From SB11 sp037968475 (GTDB lineage Bacteria; Bacteroidota; Bacteroidia; UBA8524), in the NCBI GenBank assembly GCA_037968475.1, contig JBBKVO010000044.1, positions 62,001 to 126,000 of the forward strand: DNA of 64,000 nucleotides, in the 5' to 3' direction. Made by a program: the position numbers and the translations under genes. This document shows positions 54,632-63,736 of this stretch, one piece after another. A model generated the notes under the pieces. That model saw only the letters and a list, made by a program, of their open reading frames with translations, made no database searches and was not told the origin of the DNA. How positions within the stretch are numbered: position 1 is the stretch's first letter; the number at the start of each line of letters is the position of its first letter.

Positions 54632-56773
54632 CTAATTCTTCACACCCATTTCGGTAACTAGGTTTTGGGCGTGGGCTATGTCTTTTAGTACAAACAGCAC
54701 ATAGCGAATATCAACCCCGATAGAGCGGCTATACTCTTCGTTCCAAGCATAATCGTTTATACAGGCCGATGTAGCACGGTCGAAGTTTACGCCCACAAGG
54801 TTGCCTTTAGCATCCAATATAGGGCTACCGCTATTTCCACCAGTGGTATCAAGATTATACAATAAACACACTATCGATTTTTGATTGGCACGTTTCAGTA
54901 CTTCTTTAATCTCACTTTCAAGGTAATAATCACCGCTGGTTTTGGCTTTTTCAAGTATGCCCTTAATGGTGGTGAAAGGGGCATTATACTCGCCATCGTT
55001 AGGCCAGTAGCCTTTTACATTTCCGTAGGTAAAACGTAGGGTACTGTTGGCATCGGGTATAAAGTTGGCTTTGTGGTAAAGCTGTTTCACATCTTGCAGT
55101 TTTGCGCTAAGTTCCGTTAGCTTGTTACGGCGTTCAGCATCTTTTTGCACAGTTTCGTTATACAGTCCAAAAGTAGCTCCTGCAATATCCACCAATGGAT
55201 TGCTAATGGCCAAAAATGCTTCGGGGTTTTCGTCAAACAGTTTTAGCATAGCTGCACGTTCAAACATATTGTTTTTTGTGTCGGCAGCATCAACAGTTTG
55301 ATGTATTTGCTTCTCGTAGTTTGCACCAGCAAAGGCTTTGTTTACCGCTTCAAGTTGTTCGTTGGCAGGTAATTGTTTGCAATACATTAGCAATTGAGCT
55401 AACAGTTTTTTATCCAATTCTTTGTAGGTAATAGTGTAGTTTTTTTCTAGCAAAGCACGTTGCTGTGGCAAAACTTCTTTTAGGTATTTAGCCTTGTCGG
55501 CATCGTTCAAGTCTTTTATGGCGTTGCTATGGTACGCTATAAAGCTGGCTAAGTAAAACGTGCCGCTGCTATTAAATAACTCACCTAAATAATAATCGCG
55601 CTTGGCAGTAGCAAAAATGTCTTTATACAAAGCATTAATTTCAGTAAACAACGAGCCGTATTTGGCTTTCAGTTCAGGGCTGGCATCAATCATTTTTTGC
55701 ATGGCCGCTTCATCGGCTTTTTTATCGGCAATAATGGTGGTGCGCTCTAAGCCTTGCATTTTGCCTTTGTAGTTTTTGGTTACGTTGGCACGGCGTTTTA
55801 TATAGGTAGATAGCTGTATTTCAAGCTCTTTATTGTTTTTTGATACTTGTTTGGCGGTTTCTATCTGGAAATCGTACCATTCGCTAACATTGGGTAAAAT
55901 ATAGTCGTATTGGTAATCTAAAAAACTGGCAGGTTGGTGGCGATAGGTACGACCGGGGTAGCCCAACACAAATACAAAATCGTTTTCTTTTACTCCGTCA
56001 GGATTTACTTTTAAGAATTTTTTTGGGGTGAAAGGGACGTTGTTTTCAGAGTATTCGGCTGATTTGCCATCGGCACCTACATAGGCACGGAAAAAGGCAA
56101 AATCGCCATTGTGGCGCGGCCAAACCCAGTTATCGCTTTCGCCGCCAAACTCGCCAATGCTGCGTTGGGGAATGTATACCAAACGCAAGTCTTTTAGCAG
56201 TTGATAACGGAATAGGGTATAGGCTTTACCCACAAACATTTCTGATATTTCTATCTCCAAATCGGGGTTGGCTTTTTCTTCTTCTTGAGTAATGGTTTTA
56301 ATGTTTTTACGGATAATATCGGCACGCTCGTTAGCATTAGCGGCTTTGTCTGTACCCTCTAATACTTTTGCTGATACATCAATATACGATGCGGTGATGC
56401 GGCAAGTAATAGGGGTGCGAATTTCTTTACTTTTATCACTGGCTAAAAAACCGTTGGTGATATAATCGTGCTCGGGGCTGCTTGCATTTGCTGCCGAACT
56501 AAAGGCACAGTGATGGTTGGTGATAATAAGCCCTTCGTTTGATACGAAAGAGCCTGTGCAACCGCCTACACGCACCAAGGCATCAACAAGGCTGACGCCG
56601 TTGGGATTGTATACATCGGTAGTTTTTATTTTAAGTCCTGCTTTTTTCAAATCAAGCGAACTGATTTCGCTAAGCGGAAACATTCCCTCGGCATAGTTGG
56701 CCGCAATAAATAATACAGGGCTAATGGCCACAAGGGCAATAGCTATAATTTTTAATAGTTTACGTTTTACCAT
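54632..56773 (-). CDS. S46-family dipeptidyl-peptidase, DPP11-like (Asp/Glu-specific)
   Basis: 713 residues from ATG 56773; a TTG three codons upstream is part of a promoter box. A signal sequence (IIAIALVAISPVLFIAANYA) directs it to the periplasm. Catalytic His is in TNHHC, Asp in ESDNWVWPRHNGDF and Ser648 in GGNSGSP. Eighteen residues after the Ser is Arg666 in NFDR. In the characterised family, Gly at this position marks DPP7 (hydrophobic P1) and Arg marks DPP11 (acidic P1), so removal of dipeptides with Asp or Glu at P1 is predicted. Peptide feeding. Confidence 0.93.
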   Translation of the reverse strand: MVKRKLLKIIAIALVAISPVLFIAANYAEGMFPLSEISSLDLKKAGLKIKTTDVYNPNGVSLVDALVRVGGCTGSFVSNEGLIITNHHCAFSSAANASSPEHDYITNGFLASDKSKEIRTPITCRITASYIDVSAKVLEGTDKAANANERADIIRKNIKTITQEEEKANPDLEIEISEMFVGKAYTLFRYQLLKDLRLVYIPQRSIGEFGGESDNWVWPRHNGDFAFFRAYVGADGKSAEYSENNVPFTPKKFLKVNPDGVKENDFVFVLGYPGRTYRHQPASFLDYQYDYILPNVSEWYDFQIETAKQVSKNNKELEIQLSTYIKRRANVTKNYKGKMQGLERTTIIADKKADEAAMQKMIDASPELKAKYGSLFTEINALYKDIFATAKRDYYLGELFNSSGTFYLASFIAYHSNAIKDLNDADKAKYLKEVLPQQRALLEKNYTITYKELDKKLLAQLLMYCKQLPANEQLEAVNKAFAGANYEKQIHQTVDAADTKNNMFERAAMLKLFDENPEAFLAISNPLVDIAGATFGLYNETVQKDAERRNKLTELSAKLQDVKQLYHKANFIPDANSTLRFTYGNVKGYWPNDGEYNAPFTTIKGILEKAKTSGDYYLESEIKEVLKRANQKSIVCLLYNLDTTGGNSGSPILDAKGNLVGVNFDRATSACINDYAWNEEYSRSIGVDIRYVLFVLKDIAHAQNLVTEMGVKN

Positions 56774-56779
56774 AGAAGG

Positions 56780-56787
56780 CAAAAATA
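56780..56787 (-). promoter_or_regulatory. -7 promoter element of the DPP11 gene
   Basis: CAAAAATA on the plus strand reads TATTTTTG on the coding strand, a perfect TAnnTTTG, six bases before the ATG at 56773. It overlaps an in-frame TTG, which supports the ATG as start. Confidence 0.55.
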
Positions 56788-56883
56788 GGTTTTTTGTAGT
56801 TTTTGTTGAGATAGATTTAAGAAAAGCTGCCTAGTGAGCAGTTTTGTTGAATATATTAAGAAAAGCGGACGCTTTATGATTTA

Positions 56884-56902
56884 TCGGCACGAGCGGACGC
56901 TC
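56884..56902. repeat. Short interspersed repeat, second copy
   Basis: TCGGCACGAGCGGACGCTC matches TCGGCACGAGCGGATGCTC at 29666-29684 at 18 of 19 positions. Both are in intergenic sequence. The surrounding bases (GCAGCCAGCATGG here) are less alike. Confidence 0.5.
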
Positions 56903-57054
56903 GCAGCCAGCATGGTATGTGAAAAGTGTGATATGGTTAGCGCTCTTTAGTCATCCCGTCCCGATAGTTATTGGGATTATGTTATAAACCTGTCAACCTA
57001 TTTAGGATGACTTCTATTTGTAGAATAGGATTAATTCCTATTACTATAAATAAC

Positions 57055-58059
57055 TTATGGTCTAAAGTTTAGGCTACGTGTTTGGCTGCTTATTTGTAAA
57101 AACTCAACAGTTTTGTCTGAGATACTCACATTTTCAATAATAAACCTATTACGACTGGCAAACAAGCCGTAGTGGCCGTTACTTATATTAGTGTATTCGG
57201 GTTTTTTCTGAACAATGCCTACGCCCGGTTCATTCACCTTACGATAAAGGTCAAACTCATCATCGGCAGCCCAATAAATAAAGTCAATTTTTTGTGCGTG
57301 TCTGTATACACCTTGTTTCACAGGAATTTTTCCTGATAAAAAGGTATAAAAATTCCCTCCTGATATATTACTTCTCACCGTACCCGATACAGAAACATCT
57401 TTGTCTTGCACCATAGGCCAATCAACATACAAGTTGCTGGCAAGTAATTGGTTAGTGGTCATATCGTACTCGTTCCAGTAAAAACGCATGGTCAAATCGT
57501 GCACCTTCGAGTTCCTTCCGCCTGTCCATTGCAAAACAAGGTTTTTGGAAGTATCAACAAGGTATTTCGTGGTGATGCTACTAGGTGAACCTAAAGTAGG
57601 GTCGTTTACCAATAATGTTTCAGATGTAGCTATTTTTCCCGTAGTTGTATTTGTAACCGTCAGTTTATATAGGTAATCAGCACTCAACTTAGCATTAAAA
57701 CTAAACAAAATATTAGGCTCGTTGGCAAAAATACCTGAATCTTTTGCTACACTGCGGTCTTGTTTTAAAATGTATGTAGCCTTGTAATTTCCGCCACCAT
57801 CAAACTCATCTATCTTTACTTCAATAGCATTATAGAAGCTGGTATCTAAAACTTTAGCTACTTCAAGCGCACTTTGGTTATTGGTTAAAAAAGCACGGTT
57901 TACTCTTACATAGTGAGATAAAGTGCCAGTATCGTTTACATTTAGCAAACCGTATACAATCATTATCTCCTTATAGTCGGCATTGGTATTAATATCATTG
58001 TTGCAAGCACTTGCTCCAAAAAGTAGCGAGGCGAGCAACATCAGTATCCATTTATTCAT
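57055..58059 (-). CDS. Lipoprotein, DUF4249-like
   Basis: 334 residues from ATG 58059 (MNKWILMLLASLLFGASAC followed by NND, a lipobox). A GTG ten codons upstream would extend the signal with charged residues and is less likely. The first strand EIMIVYGLLNVNDTGTLSHY and the repeated barrel-like strands recall DUF4249 lipoproteins of Bacteroidota, usually encoded next to SusC/TonB-receptor genes, but no such neighbour is present. Function unknown; the family label is tentative. Confidence 0.7.
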   Translation of the reverse strand: MNKWILMLLASLLFGASACNNDINTNADYKEIMIVYGLLNVNDTGTLSHYVRVNRAFLTNNQSALEVAKVLDTSFYNAIEVKIDEFDGGGNYKATYILKQDRSVAKDSGIFANEPNILFSFNAKLSADYLYKLTVTNTTTGKIATSETLLVNDPTLGSPSSITTKYLVDTSKNLVLQWTGGRNSKVHDLTMRFYWNEYDMTTNQLLASNLYVDWPMVQDKDVSVSGTVRSNISGGNFYTFLSGKIPVKQGVYRHAQKIDFIYWAADDEFDLYRKVNEPGVGIVQKKPEYTNISNGHYGLFASRNRFIIENVSISDKTVEFLQISSQTRSLNFRP

Positions 58060-58181
58060 TGGGTAGTTGCGGCGTTTGTATATATTCACTTCAGTAAACG
58101 AAACTTTTACTATAAAAGTTCTAAAGGGAATGAAAAAGGATGCTAAACTATCACTTTTTAAGTTATATGCGTAACTTTTAA

Positions 58182-58189
58182 TACTTTTG
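58182..58189 (+). promoter_or_regulatory. -7 promoter element of the secreted coiled-coil gene
   Basis: A perfect TACTTTTG 19 bases before the ATG at 58209; no clear -33 TTTG. Confidence 0.5.
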
Positions 58190-58208
58190 CTTTAAGAAAA
58201 AACCAATA

Positions 58209-59282
58209 ATGGTAAGGATTTTCGTATTACTTATAACACTAGCTACATTTTTTAAACCCGTACAAGCACAACAAAATGTGTATAGCAATTTTGGTGCTTT
58301 GATTTGGGCTGATGAATTTGATGGTCAAAAAACTGATTTGTGGCGACAAACCACCAATGCCGACGAGCTTTTTATAGTTCAAAACGGTGAATATATTTTA
58401 GTTAAAAAAAGTACCGTCAACTACGGTTTGATATTCCCCAATGAGAATGCTGTTTTTACTGCCCACAAAGCCGAGTTTAGGCTGATGTTGGATGATGAAA
58501 ACGAAAAAGCAGCTACCGCCGGTGTAGTAGTGATGGCACAGCAAGACGGCAAGGGAGCTTTTTTGATAGAGATAAACGGCAAACGTCAATACCGTATAAG
58601 CAAATACAACGGCACTAATTTTAAACCTATTAGTGAAGGTTGGAAAAAAGATAAAGCAATTAATGGGCGCGGTGAATACAACGTGATAAGCGTGAGTATG
58701 GAAGACCGTAAGTATGATTTATATATAAACGGTAAATTGATAACAGGTTTTAGTGAAGTATCATACAAAAGCGGAAAAATAGGGTTGTTTGTTGGGGCAG
58801 GCAGTAGCGCAAGGGTGGATTATGTACGCGTATATGTGGGATCTGAAGAAAAAGAACGTTTGCGTAAAGAGTTTCAGAAAGAGAAAGAAGCCAAAGACGA
58901 TCCTGTGCTTACTGCCGTTGTTACCAAACTACGTCAACAAATGGTGCAGTTGGAAATTGAACGCGATAGCCTGCGGGTTATTGTTGCGCAATTGAAACTG
59001 GAAAATGAGAAAAGCCAAGGCAGCACCAGTGTGCAAAAACTACGTACCGAAAACAAAGACCTTAAAGCTGAAATAGCCAAGTTGCAAAAAGAGAATACAC
59101 AACTAGGCAAAGAAAACGCACAGCTTCGCGATTTTAAAGAAACCATAGAAAATGGTGAAAGTGGTGATATAATTATAACCCTTACAAAAGCCTTGGAGAC
59201 CGAGCGCGAGCGGGTGTCTATACTTGCCGCCGAAAACGAAAAACTTAGCGATGAGATAAAACGCCTGCGTGGACAACGCTAA
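58209..59282 (+). CDS. Secreted protein with LamG/DUF1080-like domain and coiled coil
   Basis: 357 residues; signal peptide to about PVQAQ. Residues about 25-210 form a concanavalin-like sheet domain (LIWADEFDGQKTDLWRQTTN, NVISVSMEDRKYDLYINGKL, VDYVRVYVG), as in DUF1080/LamG carbohydrate-binding proteins. The C-terminal part is a long coiled coil (LRQQMVQLEIERDSLRVIVA, NTQLGKENAQLRDFK, then further heptads). Such pairing suggests a surface protein that binds sugars and self-associates. The role is unknown. Confidence 0.8.
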   Translation: MVRIFVLLITLATFFKPVQAQQNVYSNFGALIWADEFDGQKTDLWRQTTNADELFIVQNGEYILVKKSTVNYGLIFPNENAVFTAHKAEFRLMLDDENEKAATAGVVVMAQQDGKGAFLIEINGKRQYRISKYNGTNFKPISEGWKKDKAINGRGEYNVISVSMEDRKYDLYINGKLITGFSEVSYKSGKIGLFVGAGSSARVDYVRVYVGSEEKERLRKEFQKEKEAKDDPVLTAVVTKLRQQMVQLEIERDSLRVIVAQLKLENEKSQGSTSVQKLRTENKDLKAEIAKLQKENTQLGKENAQLRDFKETIENGESGDIIITLTKALETERERVSILAAENEKLSDEIKRLRGQR

Positions 59283-59322
59283 TCAGATTTGACAAATTTT
59301 TAAAATTTGTCAAATCTGATTA
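59280..59322 (+). terminator. Perfect 21-bp inverted repeat after the coiled-coil gene
   Basis: Arms 59280-59300 and 59302-59322 are exact reverse complements around a single T. The first arm starts with the stop codon TAA. Likely a terminator, although the tail is only weakly T-rich (the T-tract lies inside the stem). Confidence 0.6.
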
Positions 59323-59348
59323 GAAAAACTCTTTTAAAGATTTTAATT

Positions 59349-60257
59349 ATGAAATTGTTGGTGTTCATTAGCCTTTTCCTGATTTCAAATTCCATTTTTG
59401 GTTGCAGTTGTTCTTCGGAATCAAGAGAACTTAATGCAAATACATTATGGAAAACAGATTTTATAGTTAAGGGTATAGTGGTGGGCATAGATACAGTAAT
59501 ATATAATTCAGGGTTAAATAGAGAAGTAAAAATAGCCGATAAAGGGCTAGCAGCGGTGGGGAAGTTAAGAGTTGCTTTAAAAGTGTCGTCATACTTTAAA
59601 GCAACAGATGAACTTAAAAGCGATACTATATATGTGTACACAGCTACCGATGGTGCAGCTTGCGGTTATTATTTTGCTTTAGGGAATGTATACATGGTTT
59701 ATGGAAGCCAAAGAGCAAGACATTTGAGGGATTCTGGTAAAATAGAAATGGAAACCACAATTTGTAGCAGAACAACGTTGAATGCGGAATATGAAACGAT
59801 ACTTCTTAGAACATGGATGGAAGAAACTATTTTTGATTGCCATTGTCCAGATAAAAAAGCAATACCCAAAATTGAAGATATAGAGCAAGTAGCATTCATT
59901 GTTAAAGGCAAAGTCATTAGTATAGAAAAGACTTTATATAATAGAGAAATAGAAGAAGGAGTGGGCTTGCCAATCCTTGCCAATAAAATTTCACTAAAGG
60001 TTTATTCGTATTTTAAAACAAGCGAAGAGTTTACAAGTGATACAGTGTCTATATATACGCCTATTAATAAAAATTTATGCGGTTTTGATTTTCTTGTGGG
60101 AGAAGTATATCTTATTTATGGAAAGCAACAAAAGACACTATCAAAGGATAGCAAATTTATAGAAATGTATACCCAGCTTTGCAGCCGTTCTACGTCGCAT
60201 TTTGAAGTGGAGACTATGATATTAAGAAATTTGGTAGAAGAGAGATTTATAAAATAA
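59349..60257 (+). CDS. Secreted protein with two tandem TIMP/NTR-like domains
   Basis: 302 residues from ATG 59349 (an upstream TTG at 59307 falls inside the hairpin). Signal peptide to about IFG, then CSCSSESRELNANTLWKTDF opens the first domain and FDCHCPDKKAIPKIEDIEQV the second. Both repeat the order CxC, then FIVKG(K/I)V, a strand ending SYFK, TI(Y)VYT-type strand, CG(Y/F), then Y.(V/I)YG and CSRTT/CSRST. This is the TIMP-like/netrin-like arrangement seen in Bacteroidota exported proteins. A protease-inhibitor role is only inferred by fold. Neighbour of a small Cys-rich lipoprotein. Confidence 0.75.
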   Translation: MKLLVFISLFLISNSIFGCSCSSESRELNANTLWKTDFIVKGIVVGIDTVIYNSGLNREVKIADKGLAAVGKLRVALKVSSYFKATDELKSDTIYVYTATDGAACGYYFALGNVYMVYGSQRARHLRDSGKIEMETTICSRTTLNAEYETILLRTWMEETIFDCHCPDKKAIPKIEDIEQVAFIVKGKVISIEKTLYNREIEEGVGLPILANKISLKVYSYFKTSEEFTSDTVSIYTPINKNLCGFDFLVGEVYLIYGKQQKTLSKDSKFIEMYTQLCSRSTSHFEVETMILRNLVEERFIK

Positions 60258-60262
60258 CATCT

Positions 60263-60718
60263 ATGCGTATAGCTGTATTGAAATATGTGAGCATTTGCCT
60301 TTTATTTTTCAGTTGTGCCTCATACCGAAGTGTACAAAAGGGAAGTTATGATATACGCATTATGTCATCAGGTTGCTGCGGGTGCATGGCTTATTATTAT
60401 AATGTTTATGAAGGTAAAAGACTAACTGAGCAATTTATTGTTGAGAGTTTTTGTGGAGGATGGGAACCTACAAAATACTTTTTAGACTATGATAGTAGTG
60501 GGAAATTAGAAAATACGAATTGCTATTTGGCTGTGTATGATTCCACTTTTACAATACCTTTAAGTGCTGCTGATAAATTAATACTTCCAAAGTTGAATGA
60601 TTACTATAAAGCTCATAAACATGTAGGAGATATTGAAATTGATGTACTTAAAATTACAGGGTTTAAAAAGTCTAAGGGCTCAAACGCTATGAATGTTTTT
60701 AGAAAGATTGATAAATAA
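60263..60718 (+). CDS. Hypothetical lipoprotein, Cys-rich
   Basis: 151 residues; signal ending in LLFFSC followed by ASY, a lipobox. The next part has an unusual Cys run, SGCCGCMAYYYNVY, and another Cys in ESFCGGWEP. No family recognised. It follows the TIMP-like gene by five bases, so they are probably cotranscribed and may function together. Confidence 0.75.
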   Translation: MRIAVLKYVSICLLFFSCASYRSVQKGSYDIRIMSSGCCGCMAYYYNVYEGKRLTEQFIVESFCGGWEPTKYFLDYDSSGKLENTNCYLAVYDSTFTIPLSAADKLILPKLNDYYKAHKHVGDIEIDVLKITGFKKSKGSNAMNVFRKIDK

Positions 60719-60890
60719 GTTTATAGCAAATCAATAAACTTTAATCTTTGACCCTATATCTCAAAAAAAGTTAATTATATTAAGTCTTAAAAATAATTAC
60801 ACACCTGTTTTGAGCAAATACACAATTACAATGAGTATGGAGTTCTTTAATGTGTAAATTTCAATAGGAATTAATATAGTATCATTCCAT

Positions 60891-60898
60891 TATATTTG
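60891..60898 (+). promoter_or_regulatory. -7 promoter element of panB
   Basis: A perfect TATATTTG ending seven bases before the ATG at 60906. Confidence 0.55.
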
Positions 60899-60905
60899 CC
60901 GCCGT

Positions 60906-61727
60906 ATGACAACCAACAAATACAAAGAAATTACCCGCGTTACCACCCACGTGCTGCAAGAAATGAAAGAGCGCGGAGAAAAAATCAGTATGCTTACTGC
61001 CTACGATTTTAGCATGGCTAAAATTTTTGACGAGGCTAAAGTAGATGTATTGTTGGTGGGCGATTCGGCCTCAAACGTTATGGCTGGGCACATGACTACC
61101 TTGCCCATTACGCTAGACCAAATGATATACCACGCATCATCAGTATTGCGTGCTGTTTTTCGTGCCTTGGTGGTGGTAGATTTGCCCTTTGGTTCGTACC
61201 AAGGGAATAGTAAAGAAGCCTTAAACAGTGCCATACGCATAATGAAAGAATCGGGTGCGCACGCCATAAAAATGGAAGGTGGCGAAGAGATACTTGAATC
61301 TATAAAACGTATACTATCAGCAGGAGTACCCGTTATGGGGCATTTGGGTTTAACCCCACAATCTATATACAAATTTGGCACGTTTGAAGTTCGCGCCAAA
61401 GAAGATGCCGAAGCCGAAAAACTAATACACGATGCTAATTTATTGGCCGAGGCTGGTTGCTTTGCTATAGTATTAGAAAAAATACCTTCAAAACTGGCAA
61501 AACAAGTAGCTGAAAATATTAAGATACCCGTAATAGGTATTGGTGCAGGCCCCTATGTTGATGGGCAAGTATTGGTAAGCCACGATATGCTGGGCATTAC
61601 CAAAGAGTTTAGCCCCCGTTTTCTTCGCCGTTATTTGAATTTGTACGACGAGATGAAAGACGCTACCGAGCGCTATATTGAAGATATTAAACAAAAAGAT
61701 TTTCCTAACGATAAAGAAAGCTACTAG
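60906..61727 (+). CDS. panB: 3-methyl-2-oxobutanoate hydroxymethyltransferase
   Basis: 273 residues, standard PanB. Motifs are MLTAYDFSMAKIFDEA, VLLVGDSASNVMAGH (metal and ketoacid site), GAHAIKMEGGEEI and GHLGLTPQSIYKFG, and IPVIGIGAGPYVDGQVLVSHDMLG near the end in two parts. It uses 5,10-methylenetetrahydrofolate to make ketopantoate, the first step to pantothenate and CoA. No panC or panD neighbour is visible here. Confidence 0.97.
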   Translation: MTTNKYKEITRVTTHVLQEMKERGEKISMLTAYDFSMAKIFDEAKVDVLLVGDSASNVMAGHMTTLPITLDQMIYHASSVLRAVFRALVVVDLPFGSYQGNSKEALNSAIRIMKESGAHAIKMEGGEEILESIKRILSAGVPVMGHLGLTPQSIYKFGTFEVRAKEDAEAEKLIHDANLLAEAGCFAIVLEKIPSKLAKQVAENIKIPVIGIGAGPYVDGQVLVSHDMLGITKEFSPRFLRRYLNLYDEMKDATERYIEDIKQKDFPNDKESY

Positions 61728-61810
61728 GCTTTGGTTTTCTGAAGTAGAAAATATAAAATTTCTTCAACTTTTGACACCATCGTAAGGTCTTTAAAAGGTA
61801 TATTTAACTT

Positions 61811-62875
61811 ATGAAAAACGTATACCTATCAGTTTTCTTTTTTTTATTAGCTATTGCTAGCATCGCTCAAACTACTAATATTTTTCCCGATAGTGTTGCT
61901 TATTGGCGTGAGGGGGGAATTGGAGGTGATATTGATGGAGGTGTTGTTTGGTTTAATGATTATGTGATGCTTGGTGATACTTTTGTCGATGGGAAAAAGT
62001 GTAAAAATCTATATTTAAACAGGCGTAATCTAAAATACTATAAAGGGAGTCAACATCTTTCGCAGCCATACACAGTTAATGATAGGTTTGCACTTTCAAA
62101 CAAAATAGCTGTTTTAAGGAAAGACAGCCTAAAACTTTTTGTTAGGTTTGAAAAAAACACCAAGTATATAGGACAGTTGGCTATTCATGATTCGATATTA
62201 AAGTCAGGAAAAGAATTTTTGGTTTTTGATTTTGGATGGCAAAAAGGCGATACTATTTATAGTGAGCATCCTGAGCATTGGGCACCATATCTTATAGTTA
62301 AAAACAAATACAAAATATTTGATACACAACTATCAAATGATACTTTAAATGTTATCACTTTTGAAGGGAAAAGCGCTCAAGGTTGGGCTACTAACTATAT
62401 GGATAGTAATATGGTAGTTCAAGGTATGGGTTTTACTTCACAATTCTTTTTTAGATTAACACCTTTTGATACAAATTATTCAGTAACACGTTTTAGCAAT
62501 GGAAGTGATGGTGTGGCTTCTTTTTGTGCGGACAGAAAGTTTTTTTATAGTGGAAAATCATTTTATTCTGATGTAGCGGGTATTGATTGCCAAAATGTTA
62601 ATATGGAAATTTCTGTTGGGATAGATAAAATTTCTAAAGAATTGATTAAAGCCTATCCAAATCCTGCAAATGGAATAATTGAATTAGAGGGCATATTGGA
62701 TTATGATATTAACAGTGTGGTAGCAATTGATGTGCTTGGGAAAGTAAGTCAATTGACATATAGATTAAAAAACAGCAATATTACTACCAATGTATCCTCC
62801 TTGTCTCAAGGTCTCTATCTCATTTTAATAGAAACCAACAAAAGCACTTACCTTTGCAGGATAATTAAGCAATAG
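61811..62875 (+). CDS. Secreted protein with T9SS type A sorting domain
   Basis: 354 residues; signal peptide to about ASIAQ. No known enzymatic domain; the body is beta-rich (SVAYWREGGIGGDIDGGVVW, FLVFDFGWQKGDTIY). The last 85 residues (AYPNPANGIIELEGILD, then VVAIDVLGKV, then LSQGLYLILIETNKSTYLCR) are a T9SS type A sorting domain. The stop TAG overlaps the GTG start of the pseudouridine synthase gene by one base, an odd coupling of a surface protein with an RNA enzyme. Confidence 0.85.
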   Translation: MKNVYLSVFFFLLAIASIAQTTNIFPDSVAYWREGGIGGDIDGGVVWFNDYVMLGDTFVDGKKCKNLYLNRRNLKYYKGSQHLSQPYTVNDRFALSNKIAVLRKDSLKLFVRFEKNTKYIGQLAIHDSILKSGKEFLVFDFGWQKGDTIYSEHPEHWAPYLIVKNKYKIFDTQLSNDTLNVITFEGKSAQGWATNYMDSNMVVQGMGFTSQFFFRLTPFDTNYSVTRFSNGSDGVASFCADRKFFYSGKSFYSDVAGIDCQNVNMEISVGIDKISKELIKAYPNPANGIIELEGILDYDINSVVAIDVLGKVSQLTYRLKNSNITTNVSSLSQGLYLILIETNKSTYLCRIIKQ

Positions 62876-63555
62876 TGAAAGCTACCTCAATAAAAATTTT
62901 ATACGAAGACAATCACCTTATAGCCGTTAACAAACCTGCTGGTTTGTTGGTGCATAGTGATAAAACAGGCGATGAAACCCTTGCCGATTTGGTAAAGGAA
63001 TATATTCGCGATAAATACAATAAGCCCGGCGAAGCCTTTTTGGGCGTAATACACCGCATAGATAGACCAGTATCGGGCGTGTGCTTATTTGCACGCACCA
63101 GCAAGGCATTGGAGCGCATGAACGAGAAGTTTCGTGAGCGAGAATTGCAAAAAACCTATATAGCCTTAGTGAAGCAACGCCCGCACAACGAAGCAGGTAA
63201 ACTAGTACATTGGTTGACAAAAGACCACGATGCTAATAAATCTAAAGCTAAGCTAAGAGAAGTGCCTAGCAGTAAAAGGGCAGAGTTGGAATATGAGTTG
63301 ATAGGTGAACTATCGGGTTATAGTATGCTAAAAATTAATCCGCTTACAGGTCGTCCACATCAAATACGTGTACAGCTTTCAACAGCAATTGGCCCCATAG
63401 TAGGCGATATTAAATATGGCTATAAAGAGAAAAATCCTAATGGTTCTATCTGCTTGCACGCATCAGAGCTAAGTTTTTCTCATCCTGTAACAAAAGTACC
63501 TATACGCATAACAGCCCCTTTGCCACAAGGCCAAATTTGGGGATTGTTTGAGTAG
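62875..63555 (+). CDS. RluA-family pseudouridine synthase
   Basis: 226 residues; GTG start at 62875 (KATSIKILYEDNHLIAVNKP). Catalytic Asp lies in HRIDRPVSGVCLFART, the RluA-family signature; RPHQIRVQLS is a second conserved motif. There is no S4 domain, so it is the short class that modifies 23S rRNA or tRNA; the exact site cannot be read. Translationally linked to the preceding T9SS gene. Confidence 0.92.
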   Translation: MKATSIKILYEDNHLIAVNKPAGLLVHSDKTGDETLADLVKEYIRDKYNKPGEAFLGVIHRIDRPVSGVCLFARTSKALERMNEKFRERELQKTYIALVKQRPHNEAGKLVHWLTKDHDANKSKAKLREVPSSKRAELEYELIGELSGYSMLKINPLTGRPHQIRVQLSTAIGPIVGDIKYGYKEKNPNGSICLHASELSFSHPVTKVPIRITAPLPQGQIWGLFE

Positions 63556-63673
63556 TTATCCTCTTCTAATTTTTAGCAATCTTTTTTTAGCACATACCCA
63601 AGGGCGTGGACTTTATGTATTTATAGTCCATTATTAGCCCTTTTTGTGCATTTCCATCTGTAAAAAAAAAAAC

Positions 63674-63681
63674 TACATTTG
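63674..63681 (+). promoter_or_regulatory. -7 promoter element of the P5C dehydrogenase gene
   Basis: A perfect TACATTTG, 55 bases before the ATG at 63737; TTTG at 63643-63646 is 27 bases upstream, a little far for a -33 element. Confidence 0.5.
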
Positions 63682-63736
63682 CACAGCTTGAGAAAAACAG
63701 GCTATAAAAACACCATAAATACCCCTAATTAAATAC

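Noticed and set aside
59307..59348. TTG at 59307 as the start of the TIMP-like gene
   Set aside because: It lies inside the perfect palindrome and adds 14 residues before a normal signal peptide; the ATG at 59349 is preferred.
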